From assembly GCA_029168955.1 (NCBI GenBank), contig JAPDOI010000021.1, positions 1,153,501 through 1,217,500 of the forward strand: a stretch of 64,000 nt of DNA. The letters are read 5' to 3'. A program made the translations under genes and the position numbers. The notes beneath the pieces are model-generated. The model saw nothing but the letters and a program-made list of their open reading frames with translations, was not told where the DNA came from and did not search any database. Numbering within the stretch: the stretch's first letter is position 1; every line of letters begins with the position of its first letter. Below are positions 34,623 to 45,459 of this stretch, one piece after another. This DNA is from Aplectana chamaeleonis (lineage: Eukaryota > Nematoda > Chromadorea > Rhabditida > Cosmocercidae).

Positions 34623-34818
34623 CACTTTCTACGGCGTTCTGCGCACGCCCATTTGGGTCCCGCACACTTTCTACGGCGTCCGGCGCCCTCCCACTTGGGT
34701 CACGCACGCTTTCTACGGCGTCTGGCGCACTCTCATTTGGGTCCCGCACACTTTCTACGGCGTCCGGCGCACTACTACTTTGGTCCCACACACGTTCTAC
34801 GGGGTCTTTCGCACTCCT
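34623..34818 (+). repeat. Satellite A patch fused to satellite B patch
   Basis: Monomers of the GGTCCCGCACACTTTCTACGG type continue in register after the B-type monomers, until a foldback element interrupts them. Confidence 0.88.
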
Positions 34819-35023
34819 GGGGCGGCATGCATGAACGCAGCGAACGGTGTCAGGGAGCTGCTCCGCGTGCCATGCGCGCAGCGTCGAGCAACGGGGCGGC
34901 CCCGAATTTCGTGGCGTGTATGGATGTGCCTGATTTTCGGGGCAGCCCCGTTGCTCGACGCTGCGCGCATGGCACGCGGAGCGGCTCCCTGACACCGTTC
35001 GCTGCGTTCATGCATACCGCCCC
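34819..35023. mobile_element. Foldback/MITE inserted in satellite A patch
   Basis: Arms 34819-34907 and 34936-35023 are inverted copies starting GGGGCGGCATGCATGAACGC, with a 28-bp centre. Satellite A resumes after it (GGGGTCCCGCACAC). No coding capacity. Confidence 0.85.
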
Positions 35024-35056
35024 TGTTGGGGTCCCGCACACTATCTACGGCGTTCT
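35024..35056 (+). repeat. Satellite A remainder
   Basis: A partial monomer between the foldback and the border repeat. Confidence 0.8.
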
Positions 35057-35226
35057 GTGGCGCACTTCTGAGTCACACCGTGCGGCGTTCCAAAAAGTAC
35101 TTCCGAGATCCCGCCGTTTTGATTGAAGCGTTGCCCCGTGAAATCCTGAGCGAAAGCCTATCAGTAACGGTGTTTATTTCACTAGTTCATTTTTACGAAT
35201 AAGTAAACGTCAGATGGTTTATAATA
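35057..35226 (+). repeat. Satellite A border repeat, copy 2
   Basis: Near-identical to 3129-3297, and again immediately downstream of TTCTGTGGCGCACTTCTGA. Confidence 0.85.
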
Positions 35227-35228
35227 AC

Positions 35229-35631
35229 ATGTTTACGTGTTTTTGTCTTTTTGACCCTCAATTTTGAGGTTCCGCAAAAATTGAGCAACCAACTTCAAAA
35301 TTTGACCGGAGCTAGGTGCAAGCAAAACCAGCTCCCTGGCCAAAAATGAGCTCTCTAGCTCAACGATAAGCGTTCCAACAAGATCGTGAACGCCCACTGA
35401 AAAAAAAGGAGATAAACATTTTTTCGACCAAAATGATGTGGTTTTGACACTTTTTCTCGAATCTCAGGTAACCATTCCCGACCATTTTTTGAACAGTTAT
35501 TCACCTTTCTAAATTATATTAAATGCAAAAAGAACGGTCTTCCTACGTTTACTCTGGACCCTGATACTGAAATCAGGGGTTGCGCGATGGCGAATCAAAG
35601 CCAAATCTGGTGAGCGCTTCGCGCTCACCAC
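35229..35631 (+). mobile_element. Hairpin-ended dispersed element E, copy 2
   Basis: Matches 29049-29454 with few differences. The terminal hairpin is at 35609-35629. Identity with copy 1 ends after CACA, which places the element terminus at the hairpin. Confidence 0.75.
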
Positions 35632-35663
35632 AGTTTGAATGTGTTAATGAAAAAAAAAACCCT

Positions 35664-35985
35664 GTGGTCGTATTCGCCAACAACCCGCCGAGGGAAGTCG
35701 AAGGGAAGCGGAAGTGATGATACCGCCCGCTGCAGAGGAGCAGATCAACCCATCTTACACCATGTGAGATGGAAATGCAAACTGTGTTACGTATGGATAT
35801 CACTGCGAAAAGATAAAGATTCCATCGCGAAGCGGCCATTCTTCAGCTATGCGATTCGGAAAATTCGGGCGATCGCGAGGGAAGCCAAGGGAGGCGAGAG
35901 GTGGCCGTGGAGCGCGTACTTTGTACTGAAATTTCACCTCATCTACCCTTCGACTCCCCGGCGGGTTGATGGCGAATACGACCCC
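35664..35985 (+). mobile_element. ~322-bp MITE with GGTCGTATTCGCC ends, copy 1
   Basis: Left end GGTCGTATTCGCCAACAACC and right end GGTTGATGGCGAATACGACC form ~40-bp inverted termini. A second copy lies in reverse orientation at 50126-50448, with the same interior (TACACCATGTGAGATGG, GATATCACTGCGAAAAG). Confidence 0.85.
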
Positions 35986-37740
35986 TGAAGAAAACCAGCA
36001 ACCAGCTTGTCTTCTCGCGACGACCATTGCAGCGCGACGCGAGCGACGCGGAGCGATCGTCACTTGCGCATCAAATCTGATGTATTGCGCCACTTCACTG
36101 TGAACACCTAGCAAAGACGCGACGCGACGTCGCTTGATCGATACGTAGGCTAATTATAACGTCGCGTGGCGATTGAACTCTGAACGCAGTCTCACGCACG
36201 GGATTTTCAAATCCCGTCCCAGCGCGTTCCTGCGGTGTTGCTATTTGCATCATTACTTGATGCTCAGTTCAAGTCTGCTGCATCATAAACAATTCTACCA
36301 CTATCCTACGCTACCTTGTGCGCAAATGCGAGCCTAGCATTTTCGTGCATGCCACAATTTTTGCCCAGCTTTACTCCGCCCAGCCATTTCGGTGCTGCCG
36401 AAGAAATACATAGTTGCTTCACGTGCGTCCTGCGCGGTAAAAAGTTTCATAGTCCACCGCTAGTTTCGAACGTCACGCGCATTCCGCGCTTGCGGTGAGG
36501 ACCATGAAGGATACCTTACGCTCAGATCAGCGAAGTTTCCCTCCCGCGTATTCTATGTGAAAATTTTAAATTCTGATCATTCACGGCGCACGCAGCGCGC
36601 GCGATGCTGCTGCCTCCGTCGGCTCTCTGCTCGCTCGCTGTCGCTAACCTCCGCTCCGTACCTATCCGCGCCAAAACCACGAGAATTTAACTGTTTCACA
36701 GTCTAAATGTATCTTTTCAGCTAATATGGTATGCCTTTTGTAGGCGCAACACTTTCTCTATCTAATAGCGCTACCGTAAATCCCTACTTTCGTATTTCAC
36801 ATCGAAGTGTCAGGGGAGGTTCAAGGGACCGAAAATTTCTGAATACACATCGTTCTCTTCTTTCAACCCATTGACTCTGTTCAAGATTCTAGAACATTTG
36901 AATTATGTGAGGACTGAATCCTAGGTCCAAATCAAGTTAGAGGAAGTTTGTCTCAATTTAGCTAATTTCGCATTTCTTGAAATGTTTGGAAAGTACAATT
37001 CCCATTATATCATGGTCATCCAACGTCTTCAACCCAATTAACTTCTAATTTGATATATCTGCACAATGATTTATCCTTCTGCCTAAATTCACTTTGCCAT
37101 TTATCAACCATTTTCCAGAGATTCGATTTTAACAGTTTCCGAGAGTTTCTGAAAAGAAATAACCACGATCGGGAATTTCGCCCCATTGGAGAAATTGGAT
37201 TAAGCCGTTTCAGTGCCATAATCAAGTCCTCATATAGTCAGAAGTTCTACATATGGTTACTTTGTCCAAATCTCTTGGTTTTTATATCCTAGCTTCAAAT
37301 AAAGCCGGTAAAAGTCGAATCGGTTCTAAAGTAAATGAATTATTATTTTTTATTTTTTCTTCTACTGGTTGCGAAATAGCTCAAATATTGAGTTAATATT
37401 GTGTTACACCTCGATAACGATTACGGCAGAAAAAAAACCGAAATGCCCATGTCTAAGGGAAGTCGAGCATAGGGACTGCTATAATATGGGTATAGTAATA
37501 ATGCAGCAATCGTTTTTGAATCCTGCGAAGGTTCAGTTCGTATAACTGCTCCGAATTTTGAAGTTGGCCACCCTGTTAATAAAAGCCCGGCGATAGGATG
37601 TCTACAGCGCAAAATCCACAAATCCGGCGGTAGCAGGTCGTCAGCTGAACCTTTCGGGGCTTCGGTTAAGCTATGCCGCCGTCTCCTAATCCGGCGCTAG
37701 GAAGTCTACAGCTGGACTTTTCGGCGTGATACCAGGTTCT
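35986..37740. other. Region without recognised genes
   Basis: Frames are 60-104 codons and lack known motifs. There are GC-rich stretches near 36020-36170 and 36590-36680. No repeat copies elsewhere in the window were noticed. Confidence 0.35.
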
Positions 37741-37752
37741 CTCGCGCCAAAA

Positions 37753-38094
37753 TCACCAATTTTTTCGTGTCCTCGGCTGATGTGCTCTGTGACGACAGCT
37801 CAGAGACCTGATGTCGACATTTGAGTTTGCCTGAGAAGTAAGCGTCGATAAAGAACTAAACGTGACGGCTTGTACCTGTAATGTATTAAGCTCTTTTGTA
37901 CCTGGAAGCTGTGATCTCAGGTCCCTTTTTTGGCCCAAGAGGTCATTTGAGCCGTGGAAAAATATTTCTTGTAAAAATGGCCTCACATTTTTTATCCCAT
38001 TCTCACGTCTGTCCTTGTTGCTCATCTTTTTCGCTGCTTTACTACCCGGAAGAATCCCACTCAAATACTTGAGTAATGTTGCTTTATTCCACAA
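37753..38094 (-). CDS. Unrecognised 113-codon open frame
   Basis: The frame is basic (SKAAKKMSNKDRRENGIKN) with no signal peptide or known domain. It begins at an ATG just after TTGGTTGTGGAATAAAG. It could be part of an exon, a decayed transposase or chance. No splice sites could be assigned with confidence. Confidence 0.2.
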   Translation of the reverse strand: MWNKATLLKYLSGILPGSKAAKKMSNKDRRENGIKNVRPFLQEIFFHGSNDLLGQKRDLRSQLPGTKELNTLQVQAVTFSSLSTLTSQANSNVDIRSLSCRHRAHQPRTRKNW

Positions 38095-38099
38095 CCAAG

Positions 38100-39280
38100 T
38101 GGTTGAACTGAACTGAGCTGAAGAGTAGAAGCCTCAGATCATGAGGGGAGACTCTTAGCCCAGGTGTTATTTGGCTGAACGCGAAATCCTCAGATTGGTA
38201 GTGCGAGGAGGGTGACCCTTCTGTTGCACGATCGATGCTCGTCTTGTCGGCTCCTCAACCAGCAATGGTGAACAGATGGGCGACAATCGATGGACAGATG
38301 GCCCAGCCTCGACAGCGGGCAGGCTACGGGGCAATTATCAGCTGACAGCTGCGGGCGCGTCGCCGCCTGCTCGATTGTTTAACTGCGGGCCGCCCGACTC
38401 ATTGATCGGCCTCCATCGCCACCATTCCACTCTCATCAATTCACCTTCCTTTATCCTCTCACCTGAAATGGTGATGAGCTTTTTTGGATAGATTTCTGAA
38501 GTTCTTTCCTACATTGTTGATTTAAATTCGCATAATTCAGTGTTAGAATGCCTACGCTATATGAGAAATCACACTTTTATCGTGAACATTGTTCTTGAAT
38601 ACTGTTGCACTATTCAATTTCCTTTCAATCAAAACTGAGCAAGGAAAACTGTGTGTTTTCGCCCCTCCACAGCTTTTAATCTTCACATAATTTCGCGTGC
38701 ATTTTCTTCCCTTCACAGTTTTTTTGTCTCTGTAATTCCTTCTCGTACGGGAATTTTCACCCTCCTTCGTTCATCTATTGTGTAAATAGCAAGAACATGC
38801 TTCTGCTTTACTGGAGTTTTCGAAAAAGCCTTTTTGTACTAATTTATTCCATTTTCTTCAACGGGAAAGCTGCACCGCCGCAATTGAACTCAAATAGGCC
38901 GAAATAAGTCTTGAAATAATCCAACCCTCCCTTATGAGGCGATTATCGCATTGAAACTAGAAATACGGGTTTGTAGTATTCTCTGCGATTTTTTGTCTTT
39001 TTTTACGGCGTACCCCTTTGTTCGTTCCTGTTAAGACTTGCAGAGAAGCGCGTTCGTTTTTTTTTCTTGTTTTATTTTGTGACATGTTGTTTGAACACGT
39101 TCCCGTTTACCAAAGGGGAAACTAAGTCCATACCTGCTGAGTACTTGAAAATGACAGCTGCTTACATTCCCTTATTCATAGTTTCTTTCACCGTAATCAA
39201 AATGAGGCGTAAGCAAAATGTTGTGACCGTACACGACACCAGACATGGGAAATTACGAGCGAAAGCTTCAGAGTCTAAAG
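38100..39280. other. Region without recognised genes
   Basis: AT-rich, with short frames only. I see nothing I can support. Confidence 0.3.
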
Positions 39281-39282
39281 CC

Positions 39283-39452
39283 CCTTTCATAGTTTGCCGG
39301 CCGACGTCGGACGACTCGTTATCAAATTTGATAAGTTAAGATAGATAAGATGGGTAGGGTAGGGTAGAACATTCGACACATTATATATTACACACGATAT
39401 TACACATTCGACAACGAGTCGTCCGACGTCGGTCGGGCAAGTGTGAAATAGG
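39283..39452. mobile_element. Short MITE with GACGTCGGACGACTCGTT arms
   Basis: About 38-bp inverted ends meet around a ~95-bp AT-rich centre. The arms are CCGACGTCGGACGACTCGTT on the left and AACGAGTCGTCCGACGTCGG on the right. The outer ends (CCTTTCATAG and GTGAAATAGG) are imperfect complements. Confidence 0.7.
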
Positions 39453-39639
39453 CTTAACAGTTTTTCCTTTGACCACGCCCGAAAAAAGCGGAACCGCATC
39501 CGAAGATAGGGTTTGCCGGCTAGTTTCAGCAACTAGTTCCAGCTCATGTGATGTGTAATTGTACCCATTAAATGGGTAAAAACATTGATATCTCTAGCGC
39601 AAATGACAGAAGAGTTTGACTAGGTTTCCCGACTCTTCT

Positions 39640-39930
39640 CTCAAAAAGAGCTAAGTTTGACTCGGTCGTGGCCTTCAAAATCCTAACCGGTAAAACACCC
39701 AGTATTGCCAAGCAAATATTTCAGTCTCACATCCTCCAGAACTAGAAGAGGGTGGCTGAAGCTCAGTTCTATGACAACCACAACCCAAATCAGAGCCAAT
39801 TTTTTCTCCAACAGAACGAATCCCGCCGTAGCATTATTGAAAGAAACAATTCTATTTCACTTTCTATAGTTCTCGACCACGTCACAATGAATAAAAATAA
39901 ACTGATGAAAAAATCTTGACTAGGAAATCA
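39640..39930 (+). pseudogene. Non-LTR retrotransposon (LINE) ORF2 C-terminal remnant
   Basis: One frame reads VVAFKILTGKTPS. After a frameshift another reads SRTRRGWLKL and then QIRANFFSNRTNP. The order FKI-G, SRTR-G, R-NFFS-R is the C-terminal signature of reverse transcriptases of several LINE clades. Stops and at least one frameshift make it a relic. The piece is too short to assign a clade. Confidence 0.6.
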
Positions 39931-40265
39931 GGGGAGTTCGTTCAAATTCTAAATTACTTGGGAGCCTCCTAATGCCTTTTCTCAATCATCAAGTTCTTGG
40001 CCCCGTAGAAGTGCCAGAATTGCAGAAAAAGCCCTTTTCCAGAAGCATACTGATTCCTGCAAGCTCCAAGATTTCAAAACCAAGTGGTATCAAAGTTGTA
40101 GCGTAAAAGTAGCCTTTTTCAGACATATGAACCAGTTGAGAACTCGTATAAATCAGTCCGCCCATCGTCGGTTGGTGTGCTGATGGTAATAGTTGTGATA
40201 GGAAGTGATGAATTCTGCAAATGCTTTGTCTGGCTTTTTTTTTAAATTGAACAATGTTCACTGCG
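39931..40265. other. Unassigned sequence
   Basis: A 90-codon antisense frame (40261-39989) shows no recognisable motif. Confidence 0.3.
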
Positions 40266-40267
40266 GT

Positions 40268-40896
40268 CAGTAAAGGCAGTGTTCGATAATATTTTCGGTT
40301 TCGAGATCATTAGCTGAAATGAAGGGTTTACTCAATGACAGAGCTGAGTTTGTTAAGAAATGGCATAAATATGAAAAAATGAAAAATCATTAAAGGCAAC
40401 GATTAAAACTGCATTCAGCTTTTCACCAGAAGTCGAAGGGTTCGAGGGCCCTCGCAACAGCAGCGTCGAAAACCGGCTTGAAACGATCAACCAATAGCAT
40501 TAGGCGGCCCCAAAACTCGAATGTGGTGTGCTCGCCCCGCCCACTTCCTCGGTCGCCACAGGGGAGGTGGGCTGGGCGGGCACGCTACATACAAGTTTTG
40601 GGACCTTATAGAGCAATTAATTGCTCGCTTTTAGCCGGTATTGTTGTTGTAATGGGTCTCGTACCGGCTTGTAGGCCGAATACACAGAAGGGACGCGCCC
40701 AAGAGTAGTTCGGCTGAGTAAACGTACTGCACGCTGCGCTCCAGCCACGACGTGAGCGCAGCGGCCTTCCATCGCAGTTACCGGTTGAACTGTCTTTAGG
40801 TGCCTATCATTCTGTGTATTCGATCAGCATGCCCCTCGGAGTTCTTGATTTTTGGTGGAAATTCGAAGCCTGTTTTTATCGTGAGCACTGCATTCA
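40268..40896. mobile_element. TTAA-type MITE, copy 2 (degenerate ends)
   Basis: Left AAAGGCAGTGTTCGATAAT and right ATCGTGAGCACTGCATTCAA are degenerate forms of the family ends. The interior has an inverted GC-rich pair (CTCGCCCCGCCCACTTCC and GGTGGGCTGGGCGGGCACG) matched by similar sequence in the copy at 62477-62803. Confidence 0.6.
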
Positions 40897-41759
40897 ACCA
40901 GACTAGTTTTACTCCACTCCTGTAGCATCACAAGGAAAACCATTCAATCGGAATTTGAAATGAGCGAAATTGAGAACCTTGAGCCTACTACTTGCTACTA
41001 ACAATAGAAATTGTGAGAAACTCTGGTCATAACCTAAACCGCGCGCTGATCATCGCGTATTCTCACCTGTACCGGTATCGGCCAGAGTCTTTAAATCGGC
41101 GCAGAAACCCATCGCACCAAGCTTGCTTACGGTTTGCTGATCGTCCCCGGATCGACTAGGTTGGATTGCGCTGGCCGCAAGCCCATTTCAGAAAAAATCA
41201 TTTGCGGGTCTATCACACTGCACTGCTCAGAAAGACGCCCATATTTTCGATCTCCAGCATTGATTTGTACGGAAGCTTCAATTAGTGGGGAGGAATTAAC
41301 AGAATTATCTCCGGCGATGGAAAAGCTTACAGCTTTGTTGATCTTGATAGTGACTCCTCATCGCCTGAGGCTTTCAAGTAGCTTTTGATATACGGGATTT
41401 CTCTTCCTGTAAAGGCTATTGAAACGCTAGGCACATAACAACTGGCAGATATAGCATGGAATACGACATGACTAAGCAAATGTTGGTGTATTATAGCACA
41501 AAACAGATTTTGCCGTTTGCCGGTCATTTTTGGGGTTCGCTGTTGCCGTTTGCCGAAATTTTAAATTCCTTTGCCGCACACCCCTGGTGGTGAAGGGTGC
41601 CGCGCTCAAACTCTTCGCCACTGATTGGAAAACTGAGATTTACGGATTCTAGCATATGTGTGAAACTCTTTCAAAAGGTGGGAATCCTTGCTAGGGCGAA
41701 ATTTCGACGTGGGTGCGAAATTTTCATCCGACCTACCCCACATTACGCCAGTTCTAAAT
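40897..41759. other. Region without recognised genes
   Basis: Short frames only. No repeats were recognised. Confidence 0.3.
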
Positions 41760-42600
41760 CACTATGAGAGTTTGGGCCGATAAATAGCCCACTAGGCTCA
41801 GCAGCGGCTCCTAGAGGGCTATTCCTCGTTATTTTTTTCCGAAATCGCCAAGCAGTAACCGAGAAATAACCAGAAATCACGGAGGCACGACTAGCACACC
41901 GGTGACGCCGTCGCTGGCTCTCCTAGCCGCCATCTAGGTCCGCGAGCAACTGGGGGTGGGGGGGGGGGGGCTTCAGAGGCTGAGCGGGGGCCAAGCACCT
42001 CAAGAATGGGTAATTGAACCGACGGCGGTATTGACATCTCAACCATGCCTTGAGAGTGCGCCGTAAAGAGCCTAGCTCGCTCATTTTGAGCTGTTCGAAG
42101 TAAGGCTTATCGGGCTTATCATGTCAAAATCTCCTTATCACTGTTATATTTTGCCATGACCGACCGCTCCGCTACTTGCTCCACCCAGACTCATCCGAGT
42201 GAGCTAGGTTTAGCTCCCTGGATAGCATTAGTTCTCGGCTACTTCTCGGAGAATTTTGGCCGAGAAATAGCCGTGAAATGCCTGCTCGCCGCGAAACAGC
42301 CGTCAAATAATGCTCGCCGTGAAATAGCCGTTAAATAATGCTCGCCGCGAAATAGCCGCCAAATAATGCTCGCCGCGAAATAGCCGCCAAATATTTGGCC
42401 TGCTAAGGTCTAGTTTAGTTCAGCTTAGTTAAGCTTATTTGATTTATGAACGGTTCATGCGATGGTGAACTTCCTAGAGCTGCTCAGCGGTTCCCTACTC
42501 CGGAATGCTACGGTTTAAAGTCGAGTTCCTTAATCGCCCGTTATTACTGCTTCCCCTTTCATGAACATAGGTACTCTTCCGGAATAGACGACCCACCTAG
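41760..42600 (+). repeat. Complex dispersed element with GAAATAGCCG repeats, copy 1
   Basis: Includes GCCGCGAAATAGCCG repeats (42240-42390), followed by TTAGTTCAGCTTAGTT and ATGCGATGGTGAACTTCCTA. The same order occurs in reverse at 54700-55115. The homology resumes at 43866-44165, so ~1.26 kb was inserted here or deleted from the other copy. Confidence 0.7.
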
Positions 42601-42766
42601 AATTGTTGAATTTTCATGGTGTTTCATATATGTTCTTTGCATACATTTCACATGTTGCTCTGTGCTTCTACATGTTTAGAAGCAAAAACATCGGAAAATG
42701 ATCCCGTAGCAACATGCGAACACCTTTTCTACCTGAGTGGGTTGTCTATTCCGAAAGAGTACCTGA
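42568..42766. repeat. Imperfect palindrome
   Basis: Arms beginning GTACTCTTCCGGAATAGACG and ending GTCTATTCCGAAAGAGTAC, each ~95 bp, are imperfect inverted copies that meet almost without spacer near 42671. Confidence 0.7.
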
Positions 42767-42933
42767 ACGTATTCTTGTAGGGATACGGGGCGACGATCAG
42801 CCATGGCAGGACGGCGCTTTGTTGTGACATACGACGTATTGAGTCGGCTGAAAGGACTGCTCGATGCTTAATTTGATGAAATTTTCAAGCATGGCAAATC
42901 TATTCACAACGAGGCGGCGCTCATAACTCTGAG

Positions 42934-43172
42934 AAAACTCGCCGCGAACGAGCCGTGAACCTACCGCGAACCTCGTGCCTGCCGCGAATCTGCCGAAAAC
43001 CTACCGCGAACCTCGAACCTGCCGCGAACACCTCGGCACCGCGATGTTCTTTTAGTATCAACTCTGGAGCTGGTGCGAGCCTGCCGCGTATCTGCCGCCA
43101 ACCTGCCGCGATGTTACTCTCTGCCGCGAACCTGCCGCAAACCTGCCGCGTATCTGCCGCAACCCCATCTGA
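42934..43172 (+). repeat. Degenerate CTGCCGCGAAC repeats
   Basis: Units of about 10-11 bp (CTGCCGCGAAC, CTACCGCGAAC, CTGCCGCGTAT) recur roughly fifteen times, related in style to the GCCGCGAAATAGCC family nearby. Confidence 0.8.
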
Positions 43173-43193
43173 ACTGTGTTATTATTCAAGATC

Positions 43194-43225
43194 TTAAAGG
43201 CAGTGTTCACGATAAAAAATGTGTT
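43194..43225 (+). mobile_element. Left end of a TTAA-type MITE
   Basis: TTAAAGGCAGTGTTCACGAT at 43194. The matching right end was not found, and mariner-derived sequence follows closely. Confidence 0.55.
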
Positions 43226-43260
43226 TCAGTTTCCACTATGAATGGGTAGAGGAGGGGCGC

Positions 43261-43486
43261 AATGTAACGTTGACGTCGAAAGAACGCATGAAAAAAAAGC
43301 GTTTTAAAAAGGATAAAGTGGATTTTGTGCGTCGATTCATCACTATGGATGAGACTTGGATTTTTTTTTTGGTTTTTGTTTTTAAGTGTATCAATGTTCA
43401 GGGAGATTATACTGAATAATAAAGTGTATTTTGAACCATAAAGTTGTTTTTCTTGTTGAACGACAAAACTTATTAAGCAACCTGAT
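43261..43486 (+). pseudogene. mariner transposase deletion derivative with right terminal repeat
   Basis: The frame contains DFVRRFITMDETWI, the first catalytic Asp region of mariner transposases, then jumps to KCINVQGDYTE, which resembles the mariner C-terminus. The region with the other two catalytic Asp residues is deleted and replaced by a T-rich stretch. Downstream, GTTGAACGACAAAACTTATT and AAGCAACCTGATA match the typical mariner terminal repeat. Non-functional. Confidence 0.75.
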
Positions 43487-43865
43487 AGAACATAGTTTTC
43501 CGATAGATTTTTATCACAGCAATGCGGCGAAGCGCAATTTTCTTCCATTGGGTCACCTACACCACAAAACTGTCCAAGTAGTGTACCGGGAACGCGCACG
43601 TTGAACGACTTATCGAACCCGAGCGGCCTACGATACGCCTATGTGCTGGGTGGACAGACGATTGGTCAGACCAAGTTCACACTGGCGCCCCTGTCATTGA
43701 TTGACGTGCTTTGGAGCCGGATTGCCTCCTTCATGTGAGGTGAGGGAGAAACTATAGAGGAGCTTTTTGCCCCTTACCAAATTTTCGCAGCTGACAAGCT
43801 TGCCAGCGGGAAAGCATGAAATTCATGCTTCAAGTATGTTCATGCGCTGCCTTGAACCTGCCGAG

Positions 43866-44165
43866 TCGGCGCCTTGAACCTGCCGAGTCGGTGCCTGATA
43901 GGCTACGACCCGGCAGGTTTGCGGGAGATTCGCGGCGAGTCTTCTCAGAGAAGCTCGGATGATAGCAGGATATCGGCTTATTTTATAGTATGTACACCTC
44001 ACATTTTTTATTCTTCCTACCAGAATGTTTCTTCTCAGCGGGACATGGAATCATCTGTCGGATGCGGCATATAGTGAAGATTCAAGACATTATCAATGCT
44101 AATGGCTTCACATTCAATTCCCAGACGAGGTCCGAAATGATTAGTTCCCTACGATTATTTCCCAC
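43866..44165 (+). repeat. Complex dispersed element, second part of copy 1
   Basis: GATAGCAGGATATCGGCTTA through TTCCCAGACGAGGTCCG recurs in reverse at 54425-54640, continuing the homology that starts at 41760. Confidence 0.7.
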
Positions 44166-44187
44166 ATCTTTATCGGGTGCAGAGATA

Positions 44188-44393
44188 GGCTCTATCCTAG
44201 ACGGGGGGGGGCATACACGTTTCAAGACAGAAATGAAATGAACTACTGACTGGTGAGGCTACCAAACAATGTAGTTCTATAGAGCTTTTATAAAAACAAT
44301 GATTGATAGCACTATCAAGCATAATTATTCAGAGTTGTTCTTCATTTTATGAAAAATTCTCGGGTGCCCCCCCCCTGTCTAGGATAGACCCCA
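44188..44393. mobile_element. MITE with CTATCCTAGACGGG ends, copy 4
   Basis: Ends GGCTCTATCCTAGACGGGG and CTGTCTAGGATAGACCCC. The interior AATGATTGATAGCA matches the other copies. Confidence 0.8.
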
Positions 44394-44394
44394 G

Positions 44395-44870
44395 CGATAA
44401 TCTTTGGCCTGAAACAATAGTCTTGAAGGACATAAGCCCTGCGTTGCGGTTCTACCAGAAATGTCTTCTGATGTTTGGCTTCATTCGTAAGTCCGGGAAA
44501 CCGACGCGAAGAGACCTCAACATTGTCTTTGGACGTCTTTTTATTCATAGAACACAATACAACAGTAATGATTGACTGTAACGCTGTCCGTAAATGTGAA
44601 TAAAGATCTTATTTTCAGATTCGTGTCTTTGTGAAGAGCACCAGTTTCCGAGAAATAGCCCACCAGGCTCCGCAGCGGGTCATGGTGGGCTAATTCTCGG
44701 CTATTTCCCGGCTATTTCGCGGACATCGTGCTTTCGATCGAGCATTGTCCTCGAAATAACCGAGATATAGCCGAGAAATAGCCCACCAGGAGCCGCTGCG
44801 GAGCCTGGTGGGCTATATCTCGGCCAAAACTCTCAGAGTTCGCGGCGAGATTTATTTGGCGGTAACCAGC
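44395..44870 (+). repeat. Left arm of a large inverted repeat around the Tc3-like element
   Basis: Includes a block near 44470-44560 (CGAAGAGACCTCAACATTGTC) and nested hairpins built on GAAATAGCCCACCAGG. The inverted partner is 47258-47690. Confidence 0.75.
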
Positions 44871-45459
44871 TATGTCCCTGCCATTTTTCGACTACATAGT
44901 ACGCGGAGAGCAGGCATCTCCGAATAAGTCGAAAAGTCGAGTGTTCGAAAAGCGCTCATTTCCGAGTTATTTGAGAAGTCAAATATTCGGAAAATAAGGA
45001 AAATTTTGAAGTAGATCACATAGCAGGGGTGTACGGTAAAGAAATTATTACAGAGAAATTATTTCGATCAATCCGGTAAAAAACTGTAAATTCGGTTTTC
45101 TCAATTTTTTTGGACCCCGACTTAGCTATCTAGTTGCCCATGCAATACACTGCGCGGCAAAAGCATATGACATACCCCGGTTTCCGCGGTTCTGGATTTC
45201 GCGTGGGCCGAGCAGAAAAACTGCTAATGCCAATCGACGCTACACTTTCGAAAACCCCAGGATGCACATTTTTATAACAATACGTCTATGTGTACAAGAC
45301 TGGCACCGGAAAGTGTCGAAATAGACCGATGCAAAACTATATGACATAGCAGGTGAATGTGGGGATTTCCTAAATCTCGTCGATTTACAATGAGAAAAAT
45401 TACGGTTTCATGAAATCTATTTAACAACAGGATGTTCCTGCTCCTTATCCTCCAAAAAG

